Origin: CAYGFH01 sp964430295
GTDB lineage: Bacteria; Patescibacteriota; Microgenomatia; UBA10105; UBA927
Direction: 5' to 3'
DNA: 8,281 nucleotides
Assembly: GCA_964430295.1 (NCBI GenBank)
Contig: CAYSEV010000052.1
Span: 1-8,281, forward strand
Positions 1 through 5,555 of this stretch are shown here, in pieces (position 1 is the first letter of the stretch; every line of letters begins with the position of its first letter). The notes beneath the pieces are model-generated. The model was not told where the DNA came from and ran no database searches. It was given only the letters and a program-made list of their open reading frames with translations. Made by a program: the position numbers and the translations under genes.

Positions 1-174
1 TTTGCTGAAGTGGTAAAGATGGTCTCTCAGCATACAGTGATATCTGCTTCTATGCTGCAACGCCGATTTTCTGTCGGCTATGCCAGAGCCTCTCGACTGC
101 TTGATCAACTTGAAGATGAGGGATATATTGGACCAGCGGAAGGCTCAAAGCCGAGGATGGTGTTACAAAAATAA
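1..174 (+). CDS. ftsK: DNA translocase FtsK, C-terminal gamma domain (5' partial)
   Basis: Only the last 57 codons are present; the frame is open to the left edge and ends at TAA. The peptide matches the winged-helix gamma domain of FtsK/SpoIIIE. It contains ASMLQRRFSVGYARASRLLD, the family's recognition-helix region, followed by QLEDEGYIGPAEGSKPRMVL, close to the usual LEE.GIVGP..GSKPREVL ending. In the family, this domain reads the oriented KOPS-type sequences that steer the hexameric motor toward the terminus during chromosome segregation and division. The motor and membrane domains lie outside the window. The stop directly follows the conserved ending, so the C-terminus is intact. The gene is convergent with the next one. 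The identification is strong even though the fragment is short. Confidence 0.93.
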   Translation, partial: FAEVVKMVSQHTVISASMLQRRFSVGYARASRLLDQLEDEGYIGPAEGSKPRMVLQK

Positions 175-221
175 TTGTCTCTACTTCTTTGGGTACTAAA
201 CTAATATGAACACCTAACTCA

Positions 222-234
222 CCGGAAATTCCGG
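222..234. other. Short inverted repeat between convergent genes
   Basis: CCGGA and TCCGG flank a 3-nt spacer in the 104-bp gap between the ftsK stop and the stop of the convergent membrane-protein gene. It could form a small hairpin on either strand, and its position would suit transcription termination. No T-tract follows on either strand, so I do not call it an intrinsic terminator. Nothing else is evident in the gap. Confidence 0.3.
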
Positions 235-278
235 ACAGTTCAATAATCCAATACGCAAATATGAGCTCTGGGACTATG

Positions 279-791
279 CTATTTTCGCAGTACTACTGAA
301 ACTTTGATGCGTTTATCAAACACTTTAAGAACAATTTCTGAAATAAGAACAAAAAAATAGAGGAGTCCATAGGAAAGAATAGCTCCGCCAAAAATCACCG
401 CATAGTCTGTGATCCAATATTTATGACCATATAAAACAATGTCATAAAATGTGGTTTCGTCTTCTGCAAGAATTTTTGTGTTATATACATGATCAAAGAC
501 GAATATGCTGTATCCAACGAGTGTAAAAAACATGGCTTTGAATCCTCTGGGGATTCTATTTACAAAGGCACGATATGGATCTGTGATGTGATGGGCTATT
601 GCGTCGCGGGTGCGCGATACCCACCCAAGAAAAAGATCTCCGAATAGGATATCAAACGCGCAGGAAATGATGGACGCAGCAGCGCTAAGAAACTCTTTGA
701 ACAGACCTTCGACATATGCAATGGATACGATAGCAGTAAACGTGGCAAAAAATAACATGATTATGGAGTCGTGATACAACGGGTGTGGCAT
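279..791 (-). CDS. Small multi-pass membrane protein, function unknown
   Basis: I do not recognise a family for this 170-residue protein. It shows about four hydrophobic stretches, near residues 10-29, 33-56, 84-103 and 129-157. A basic loop lies between the second and third (RTRDAIAHHI to NRIPRGFK), and the short tail is basic (KVFDKRIKVSVVLRK). By the positive-inside rule, that loop and the C-terminus should be cytoplasmic. There is one cysteine, in the second membrane segment, and no obvious catalytic motif. The ATG at 791 is taken as the start because a TATCAT hexamer lies 9 nt upstream. Met12 (ATG at 758) is an alternative, and neither has a good Shine-Dalgarno sequence. The gene stands alone, convergent with ftsK and divergent from the cysteine-rich protein gene. 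The reading frame is solid; the function is unknown. Confidence 0.72.
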   Translation of the reverse strand: MPHPLYHDSIIMLFFATFTAIVSIAYVEGLFKEFLSAAASIISCAFDILFGDLFLGWVSRTRDAIAHHITDPYRAFVNRIPRGFKAMFFTLVGYSIFVFDHVYNTKILAEDETTFYDIVLYGHKYWITDYAVIFGGAILSYGLLYFFVLISEIVLKVFDKRIKVSVVLRK

Positions 792-800
792 GCTGAAGGT

Positions 801-806
801 ATGATA
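801..806 (-). promoter_or_regulatory. Candidate -10 element for the 170-residue membrane protein gene
   Basis: On the minus strand the hexamer reads TATCAT and ends 9 nt before the ATG at 791. That would place the transcript start about 3 nt upstream of the start codon. The -35 region falls in an AT-rich repeat and no convincing hexamer is visible. This is inferred from sequence alone. Confidence 0.35.
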
Positions 807-816
807 CTACGATATT

Positions 817-838
817 TGAATAATGAATAATGAATGAA
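817..838. repeat. Short 7-bp tandem repeat in a divergent intergenic region
   Basis: TGAATAA is repeated twice and followed by a third, diverged copy starting TGAATGA; related GTGAAT and TTGAAT words continue to about 855. It lies between the divergent starts at 791 and 873, where the promoter regions of both genes should be. It may be simple-sequence drift. A role in spacing or bending DNA is only a possibility. Confidence 0.5.
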
Positions 839-866
839 TTGTGAATATTGAATTTAGGTGTATCAT
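839..866 (+). promoter_or_regulatory. Candidate promoter giving a leaderless mRNA for the cysteine-rich protein gene
   Basis: TTGTGA at 839-844 (four of six matches to TTGACA) is followed after 16 nt by TATCAT at 861-866. The hexamer ends exactly 6 nt before the ATG at 873, so transcription would start at or next to the A of the start codon. This choice argues for the ATG at 873 over the GTG at 858, which lies upstream of the -10 element. An AGGTG at 856-860 is too far from 873 (12 nt) to be a good ribosome binding site and would not be transcribed in this model. Confidence 0.45.
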
Positions 867-872
867 AAACAT

Positions 873-1493
873 ATGAGTAAAATTATTCATTCTATTCTTG
901 CACTTTGTGTGGCACTCGGCATTGTGCTTGCATCGCTTGCATATGTGCTTTTGAAATACGATGTACTTATTACCAAAAAACCACCATCGGATACGTCAAA
1001 GGCAATGATGACAGAGAGGGAGGCTCGGCAAATTGCAGAGCAATCCTGTATAAAAGGCGGGGAGGCGTTGGGATCTGTGGTCTATAATGACTACACTAAA
1101 ACATGGTGGTTTGATGCGAATTTAAACAGCGCTCATGAGGGATGCAGTCCTGCGTGTGTGGTGAGTGAAGAATCAAAGACAGCTGAAATAAATTACCGCT
1201 GTACGGGACTTAAAAATCCAGGGGCACAACCAAACACACAAACGTGCGGTATAGAAAACTGTCATGGACTGGACATCGTGTGTGGAAATAATCCTGCACA
1301 AATGTGTACAGAGATGTATCAGCTCGGAGACAAATGCCGACAGTATGCTGAATGCGGACTTGTAGGCGGGCATTGTACACAAGTGGAAAATAAGACATTT
1401 ACTGCGTGTAAAAGTTGTGTGCAAACATGCGAAACGAAATATCCAAACGATCCGGAAAACGCATCATCGTGTGAGAGTGCGTGTGGGGAATAG
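873..1493 (+). CDS. Membrane-anchored cysteine-rich surface protein, CPR type
   Basis: The 206-residue product has a basic N-terminus and one hydrophobic segment (about residues 5-27), then an outside part with 16 cysteines. Residues 47-114 form a first domain with four cysteines (59, 91, 95, 110) and the motifs EAEQ-like REARQIAEQSC, KTWWFDANLN and CSPACVVSEE. From memory, very similar stretches occur in many Patescibacteria predicted surface proteins. A proline/asparagine linker leads to a second cysteine-rich domain (125-204) with 12 cysteines and the pairs CKSC and CETK, resembling a small disulfide-knot fold that I cannot name. The even counts (4 and 12) suit full disulfide pairing outside the membrane. 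The ATG at 873 is chosen because of the -10 hexamer 6 nt upstream; a GTG at 858 would add five residues. It is convergent with another cysteine-bearing anchored protein. A binding or adhesion role is conceivable but unproven. Confidence 0.75.
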   Translation: MSKIIHSILALCVALGIVLASLAYVLLKYDVLITKKPPSDTSKAMMTEREARQIAEQSCIKGGEALGSVVYNDYTKTWWFDANLNSAHEGCSPACVVSEESKTAEINYRCTGLKNPGAQPNTQTCGIENCHGLDIVCGNNPAQMCTEMYQLGDKCRQYAECGLVGGHCTQVENKTFTACKSCVQTCETKYPNDPENASSCESACGE

Positions 1494-1526
1494 AGTTAAT
1501 AGTTCATCGTTGGCGGATTTTAAATC

Positions 1527-1554
1527 GTCCCACTTCGCCGAGGCTACGCGGGAC
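1527..1554. repeat. Interrupted palindrome, candidate dispersed CPR intergenic repeat
   Basis: GTCCC at 1527-1531 pairs with GGGAC at 1550-1554. The inside, CTTCGCCGAGGCTACG, can add a few interrupted pairs. The core resembles the CTTCGCC..AGGCTACGGCGGGC-type units that, from memory, are scattered between genes in many Patescibacteria genomes. It lies between two convergent genes. Read on the minus strand it is followed by GATTTAAAAT, so it might help end the 455-residue gene's transcript, but there is no true T-tract. Just before it, at 1516-1526, GATTT-T-AAATC is a second short palindrome. Confidence 0.5.
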
Positions 1555-1578
1555 AGGCAATGACAAACAGTCTAGATT

Positions 1579-2946
1579 CTATTCGCACTTTGTTGTAGAT
1601 GTTCCAACCGGATTATCTATAGAACTGTCTGCTGTTGACGTGCACTTTAACACCCGTCTGACTGTTTTGTTTGTGAGATCTATGGCGTAGATAGATGACT
1701 GACCAAATCCGCCGTCTCCACCGCCGCAACCCCAATAGAATATGTTATTGCCCGTGAGCATATACGGACGGTTGCAGGTAAAGTACGGTGCACCGTCATT
1801 GGTGATCTGTGCAATATCTGTAAGTGTTCCTGCACTACTTCGAAGTGCGAAATGGGAAACATTGTTACTGCCACCACCGCCTGAGAAGTTTTCATACAAC
1901 ACAATTGTCTGTCCCTTTTGTGTCGTGCACTGCATGAGTGCCGATGCAGTAGGTTTGTCTTTGGCTACCTGCAGGAGGACTGTATCTGTCATCGGGATTT
2001 GTGACGAACTTTCTGTGTAGGCAAAAAATTTCCCTGTATTGTCTCCATCATAGTGTTTGGAACAGGAAAGCCCGACAAGGTCGGCATCGGAAAGAGACAT
2101 CATCTCGATTGGAAAACTGATTTTTTCGGTAAAAAATTTAGTTGTATCGACCAGTCTCTTTGAAAAATAAAACGCGTCTGTGGGGGATGTAATAAATTTA
2201 AATGATGAAAGAATCTGGGAAAAAAATGCCTCTCCCTCGCGCGCTAGTGATCCATCCTGAGGTGTCTGTAGTTCTATACTAAGCATCACGTTTTTATCTG
2301 CAGAAAAAAAGACAACTTTGTTTATGTGTTCTGATCCCGCCCGCGGCAACACCCGCGCTGCTCCCAGTCCATCTATGGTCACTGTGTCTACATCATAGGA
2401 AAGACCTGTGAGTTCTCGAAGAGACGTATATGGTTTTCCCGTTGTAGGATTTTTGTTCGGTTCCTGTGTGATCGTGAGGGTATAGATTGGTTTTTGCACA
2501 TCACTTGTAAACGTTTCTGTATTTTGAAAATTAGAGGAATGTTCCACACGAACCCAAGTCGGCGGAACCATGACCATATAGTCTGTAAGGCCAAGTGCGT
2601 TATCTGTCTGCACAGTATATGGCTTCCAGTCTTCTGTGGTTGGCGGTTTTATTCTTGCGCTTGGTGTTCCTGTATGGCATGGAGCAAATTCGCACTTCGG
2701 ACCCATGCGGCCCACAGCTGACCCATCTGGACAGATTTTTGCTTCCATTGTGCAGCCTTTTGGTTCAAACATCGAGAACGGATTCACCTGATTTTTGGCC
2801 AGATATATACCTGCACCTACACCAATAAATAAACAAATCAGTCCGATCGACAGCATCTTAAAGGTATTGGGTGATGACGCATTGGTGTGAGTGACAGTTG
2901 GTGTGGGAATCGGTTGTGAGGTTTGGGGAGCTGATGTCTCTGTCAT
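1579..2946 (-). CDS. Single-pass membrane protein with CPDGS cysteine motif and a PsbP-like domain
   Basis: This 455-residue protein is modular. A Ser/Thr/Pro-rich N-terminal tail (1-29) precedes one membrane helix (about 31-50), so the rest should be outside. Residues 65-90 hold a four-cysteine motif, C65-C72-C85-C90, reading CPDGSAVGR then CEFAPC, which I associate with Patescibacteria envelope proteins. Residues 110-252 look like a compact domain of the PsbP/Mog1-like type: a YMVMVPPTW start, a GLGAARVLPR turn and the ending FFSQILSSFKF. The C-terminal part (about 256-454) has six cysteines (295, 340, 391, 407, 435, 454), a GGGGSNNV loop and WGCGGGDGGFG, and resembles no family I know. The start is the ATG at 2946, with a -10 hexamer 6 nt upstream and no ribosome binding site. 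It lies 50 bp after the C39/TPR gene on the same strand, so it may be read from both promoters. Fold assignments are by resemblance only. Confidence 0.72.
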   Translation of the reverse strand: MTETSAPQTSQPIPTPTVTHTNASSPNTFKMLSIGLICLFIGVGAGIYLAKNQVNPFSMFEPKGCTMEAKICPDGSAVGRMGPKCEFAPCHTGTPSARIKPPTTEDWKPYTVQTDNALGLTDYMVMVPPTWVRVEHSSNFQNTETFTSDVQKPIYTLTITQEPNKNPTTGKPYTSLRELTGLSYDVDTVTIDGLGAARVLPRAGSEHINKVVFFSADKNVMLSIELQTPQDGSLAREGEAFFSQILSSFKFITSPTDAFYFSKRLVDTTKFFTEKISFPIEMMSLSDADLVGLSCSKHYDGDNTGKFFAYTESSSQIPMTDTVLLQVAKDKPTASALMQCTTQKGQTIVLYENFSGGGGSNNVSHFALRSSAGTLTDIAQITNDGAPYFTCNRPYMLTGNNIFYWGCGGGDGGFGQSSIYAIDLTNKTVRRVLKCTSTADSSIDNPVGTSTTKCE

Positions 2947-2952
2947 AGTTGT

Positions 2953-2981
2953 AGTGTACGAAGTAATGCGTGAGGATACAA
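2953..2981 (-). promoter_or_regulatory. Candidate promoter giving a leaderless mRNA for the 455-residue protein gene
   Basis: On the minus strand, TTGTAT (2976-2981) is followed after 17 nt by TACACT (2953-2958), which ends exactly 6 nt before the ATG at 2946. TACACT keeps the conserved TA, A and T of the -10 consensus. No Shine-Dalgarno sequence lies before the ATG. The promoter fits entirely in the 50-bp gap after the upstream gene. Confidence 0.45.
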
Positions 2982-2996
2982 GATATGTAGATCACA

Positions 2997-4091
2997 TTAC
3001 CTGATTGACGCGAGGGCATCCTGGGCTTCTTTCATAGCCGTGTTATAGAGTACCGCTTTCTCAAACTCTGCTTTTGCCTTCTCTCTGTCTCCCTGTTTTT
3101 GATAGATACGTCCGCGGAGAATATATAATTCGGAGAATGCACGATTATTTTTATTTAACATTGCATCGGTGATTTCAAACACACGGATGTAATTGCCCAG
3201 TTCATAGTAGGAGAGTATCGGTTCTATCTGATACCACAGTGTCCGCATGGGAAGTTTTTGTTCAACCTTTTCAAATTCTGATACTGACCCGACGAAGTCT
3301 CCGGTATGATAGAGCGCAACAGATAAATTAAGTCTTGCATATATATCATCCGGGGAAATGGTGAGTATGCGGATATATGCCTGTACGGCACTTTGCCACG
3401 CAAGGCGTTCATCCCACTGACTTCCCATGATGCGTTTCACTGTCGCCTCTTTCTCTTTTGGAAAAATCACCAGATATTCATTGCCAAATGTGCTCCACAA
3501 CTCGGAGAACTCTGTATAGGTGAACTGCAGATTTTTGCCTTGGAAGGAGTCATCCTGAATAAAACTTTGGACACCATCATCGTAGCCTTTGATAATACGG
3601 TAGTGTCCGATATCGTCGTCTTTTTTAAGCCGGGTGCGGGCAATAACAGGAATGCCTGCGGCGATAAATTCCTTTACCATATCCACTGACCCGTTTGGTC
3701 TGTGCAGTGCCATAAGACCAAATTCTTCAGCTTTATCTGCAAGCTCATCGAGTGTGACTGATTTATCATCATTATCTCCTTTTGGATTTTGATAAGGGCG
3801 GAGGGCTGCGCCCAATTCCTGTTGGGATTTTTCTATGCCGAAATAGGAGAGTGCCATAGAGAGTGATGCCGGACCACAGTTATTGAACGTTTCATACACG
3901 TGGTACGTTGTGGGAATTGTAACTGCATCGGGAAGAGGAATAGCCGTAGGTGTTACACTCGACACCACTCGTTGCTGTGTGACTAAAGGCGAGAACGTGG
4001 TTTGCGTTGGTGTGTGTGGAGAGCGCATCGCATAGGCTGCAACAGCAATGATTGTTATAATACCCGCGATGGAAAGAATCACCCATTTCAT
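2997..4091 (-). CDS. Exported C39-like (papain-fold) peptidase with C-terminal TPR repeats
   Basis: The 364-residue product starts with a signal or anchor sequence (hydrophobic from about 3 to 21), then a Thr/Pro-rich linker to about residue 60. Residues 62-210 match the C39-like peptidase fold. Cys72 is in NNCGPASLSMALSYFG, His163 in GHYRIIKGYD and Asp180 in FIQDDSF, which are the expected catalytic Cys, His and Asp. Residues about 225-360 hold TPR-like helix pairs, the clearest being SELYILRGRIYQKQGDREKA. In the family, such domains cleave peptides, often after Gly-Gly, and sit in bacteriocin exporters; here there is no ABC transporter domain, so the substrate is unknown. The TPRs suggest binding to a partner protein. 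The start is the ATG at 4091, preceded by an extended -10 element. It overlaps the divergent transpeptidase start by 23 bp in the preferred reading. The peptidase fold is well supported; the role is not. Confidence 0.82.
   Translation of the reverse strand: MKWVILSIAGIITIIAVAAYAMRSPHTPTQTTFSPLVTQQRVVSSVTPTAIPLPDAVTIPTTYHVYETFNNCGPASLSMALSYFGIEKSQQELGAALRPYQNPKGDNDDKSVTLDELADKAEEFGLMALHRPNGSVDMVKEFIAAGIPVIARTRLKKDDDIGHYRIIKGYDDGVQSFIQDDSFQGKNLQFTYTEFSELWSTFGNEYLVIFPKEKEATVKRIMGSQWDERLAWQSAVQAYIRILTISPDDIYARLNLSVALYHTGDFVGSVSEFEKVEQKLPMRTLWYQIEPILSYYELGNYIRVFEITDAMLNKNNRAFSELYILRGRIYQKQGDREKAKAEFEKAVLYNTAMKEAQDALASIR
4053..4061 (+). promoter_or_regulatory. Extended -10 promoter for the L,D-transpeptidase gene
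   Basis: TGTTATAAT is a perfect extended -10 element (TGn followed by TATAAT at 4056-4061). It lies inside the 5' coding region of the oppositely directed C39/TPR gene. It ends 7 nt before the ATG at 4069, so transcription would start at that ATG, giving a leaderless mRNA. If translation instead starts at the ATG at 4108, the leader would be about 40 nt with no ribosome binding site. No good -35 is visible, which an extended -10 does not require. Confidence 0.55.
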
Positions 4092-4758
4092 AGTGTCAGT
4101 CTACCATATGATGTTGATTGCAGTGGTATTTCTTTGTTTCTTTTTTATGATGCACACCGTTCAAGCCGAGGAACAATCCACGTTGTACTGGTTTTCACTG
4201 AGCAGAACAGCACAGATGGAATGGCTCTATGTTGGCACACCCGGTAACAAATGGGCGAGTATCCCGATTGGGATATACACTGTAAAAACAGGAAGAGCCA
4301 CTTCGCGTCCAACGCCTGTGCCGCAACTGACAGGCCACGCATACTGGCGAATCACGCGAACATACGGAACGCAAAACCCGGAAACCGCACAGTACTTTTT
4401 GGAACTGGATGTGCCCGTTTCTGACGGACCACCATTTGGACCGCTCTCGTATCCTGAATGCGGCGGCAATTGTAACTGGGTACTCCCAGGTGCATTTGGA
4501 CTGCACGGCATAAACGGCGATAGGTCTAAGCTCAGTGACGCAGACCCCGGGAGTTCCGGATGCATCAGGCACAAAGACCAAGACATCCGTGCACTGTATA
4601 ATTTACTGGATCCGAACAAAGGGGAAATACGCTATTATGTGGATTTTGATTTCTTTTCTTCTCCTGTTTTTTCTGTAGCAAGAAGTGGAGTTAATAGGTC
4701 AGTCGGAGTTCCTTCAGGTAACAGTGTGAGTTCATTTTTTCCGGTTGCGATGTTTTGA
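4069..4758 (+). CDS. Secreted L,D-transpeptidase (YkuD domain)
   Basis: The catalytic signature is clear: HG at residues 146-147 and SGCIR at 163-167, with Cys165 as nucleophile, matching the YkuD HG...S.GC.R motif. The family forms 3-3 cross-links in peptidoglycan or attaches proteins to it, outside the membrane. Residues 1-33 look like a signal peptide with a hydrophobic core rich in F, V and M and a cleavage site at VQA/EEQ. IPIGIYTVKTG begins the domain in the usual way. Two cysteines (131 and 135, in ECGGNC) sit before the active site. The ATG at 4069 is preferred because of the TGTTATAAT 7 nt upstream; the ATG pair at 4108 and 4111 is a good alternative and gives a shorter signal peptide. 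The domain ends near RYYVDF, and the last 36 or so residues are an extra tail read antisense to the SPFH gene. It ends with the window's only TGA stop. Confidence 0.86.
   Translation: MERITHFIVSVYHMMLIAVVFLCFFFMMHTVQAEEQSTLYWFSLSRTAQMEWLYVGTPGNKWASIPIGIYTVKTGRATSRPTPVPQLTGHAYWRITRTYGTQNPETAQYFLELDVPVSDGPPFGPLSYPECGGNCNWVLPGAFGLHGINGDRSKLSDADPGSSGCIRHKDQDIRALYNLLDPNKGEIRYYVDFDFFSSPVFSVARSGVNRSVGVPSGNSVSSFFPVAMF
4098..4106 (-). promoter_or_regulatory. Extended -10 promoter for the C39/TPR gene
   Basis: On the minus strand the sequence reads TGGTAGACT: a TGn extension and TAGACT, which ends 6 nt before the ATG at 4091. Transcription would begin at the A of the start codon. No Shine-Dalgarno sequence is present. 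With the preferred transpeptidase start at 4069, this element lies inside the transpeptidase coding sequence. Confidence 0.45.
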
Positions 4759-5555
4759 TATTCCAAAATTTTAAACATGGTGTCCAGTACCTCGTGGTCT
4801 TCTGAAATTCTCTCCAGTGATTCGCCCACAATCTTTGGTCTGATAGCTGCCGCTTTTGCCCATTCGATTGATGCTTCCTGCTGTGCTTTGCTTGCAATAA
4901 TATTGACCTGATTGAGCCCATCCTGTTCAATTGCTGAGGTAACCTGGCGAAGTTGATTGACCACTTTTTCTTCGATCTGACTGATCATGGTGTTGTCTCT
5001 GAAGTGCACTTTGCGAATGTAGACACTGCCAAGTTTGTATCCCCACTCGGCGGATTCCGCTGATACTTCTGTCCTGACCGACCCTGACATATGATGACGA
5101 TCTACAAGCATTTGCGAAAGCGGTAGGTTACTGAGGCTTTTGATTGTCGCATTTTTTACGTTGGCGGTCAGTGACCCTTCCGGATCCACATTTTTGAAAA
5201 TATGGGCGATAGGGTCTGAGATAAACATTTCATACCAGACACCGATTCCCATAGGAGTGCCTTCTTCTGAGTTGACCGGGATACTTCTGATGTACTCCTG
5301 ATCCAGTGCCAGACTTCTGGTATGTGTCTCTCCGAATATATTCACAATAAGTGCTTTCAGGCCGATTTCCTCCACCAGAAAATGAATACCAGGTGTACTG
5401 ATGACGCCTAAGACTTCTCCAAAGAGTACAAACACTTTTGCCTCACGTTCATTTACTATGGTGTAGAGCCCGAACAACCTGGCAACGCCAAGAATGAGCG
5501 TTTCCAGCACGAAACATGCCATCACTACAACCGGTATGTATACGATGTTATCCAT
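4635..5555 (-). CDS. SPFH/band-7 membrane protein, second of a pair
   Basis: The 306-residue protein has an N-terminal membrane helix (about 6-29), then an SPFH (stomatin, prohibitin, flotillin, HflK/C) domain beginning LYTIVNEREAKVFVLFGEVL and continuing through SIPVNSEEGTPMGIGVWYEM to WGYKLGSVYIRKVHF. A helical, probably coiled-coil region (about 190-255) with AIEQDGLNQVNIIASKAQQE follows, and then a short tail with LLPEGTPTDLL and a lysine-rich end. Family members assemble into large rings or cages on the membrane and often control proteases or membrane domains. Its ATG lies inside the end of the upstream SPFH gene (8-bp overlap, ATGGATAA), preceded by GGAG, so the two should be co-translated and may form a hetero-oligomer like HflK/HflC. 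Its last 124 bp overlap the convergent transpeptidase gene. The SPFH assignment is strong; orthology to HflC is not shown. Confidence 0.88.
   Translation of the reverse strand: MDNIVYIPVVVMACFVLETLILGVARLFGLYTIVNEREAKVFVLFGEVLGVISTPGIHFLVEEIGLKALIVNIFGETHTRSLALDQEYIRSIPVNSEEGTPMGIGVWYEMFISDPIAHIFKNVDPEGSLTANVKNATIKSLSNLPLSQMLVDRHHMSGSVRTEVSAESAEWGYKLGSVYIRKVHFRDNTMISQIEEKVVNQLRQVTSAIEQDGLNQVNIIASKAQQEASIEWAKAAAIRPKIVGESLERISEDHEVLDTMFKILEYQNIATGKNELTLLPEGTPTDLLTPLLATEKTGEEKKSKST

Noticed and set aside
222..234. Intrinsic terminator after ftsK
   Set aside because: The stem is only 5 bp and no T-tract follows on either strand.
858..860. GTG start for the cysteine-rich protein
   Set aside because: It would add five residues and lies upstream of the TATCAT that fits a promoter for the ATG at 873. 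It cannot be fully excluded.
4108..4113. ATG pair as the transpeptidase start
   Set aside because: It gives a good signal peptide, but has no ribosome binding site, whereas the ATG at 4069 sits 7 nt after a perfect extended -10. It is kept as the alternative.
4195..4619. Open frames of 128-130 codons on the minus strand
   Set aside because: They lie antisense to the transpeptidase, whose YkuD motifs are unmistakable, and their translations show no domain.
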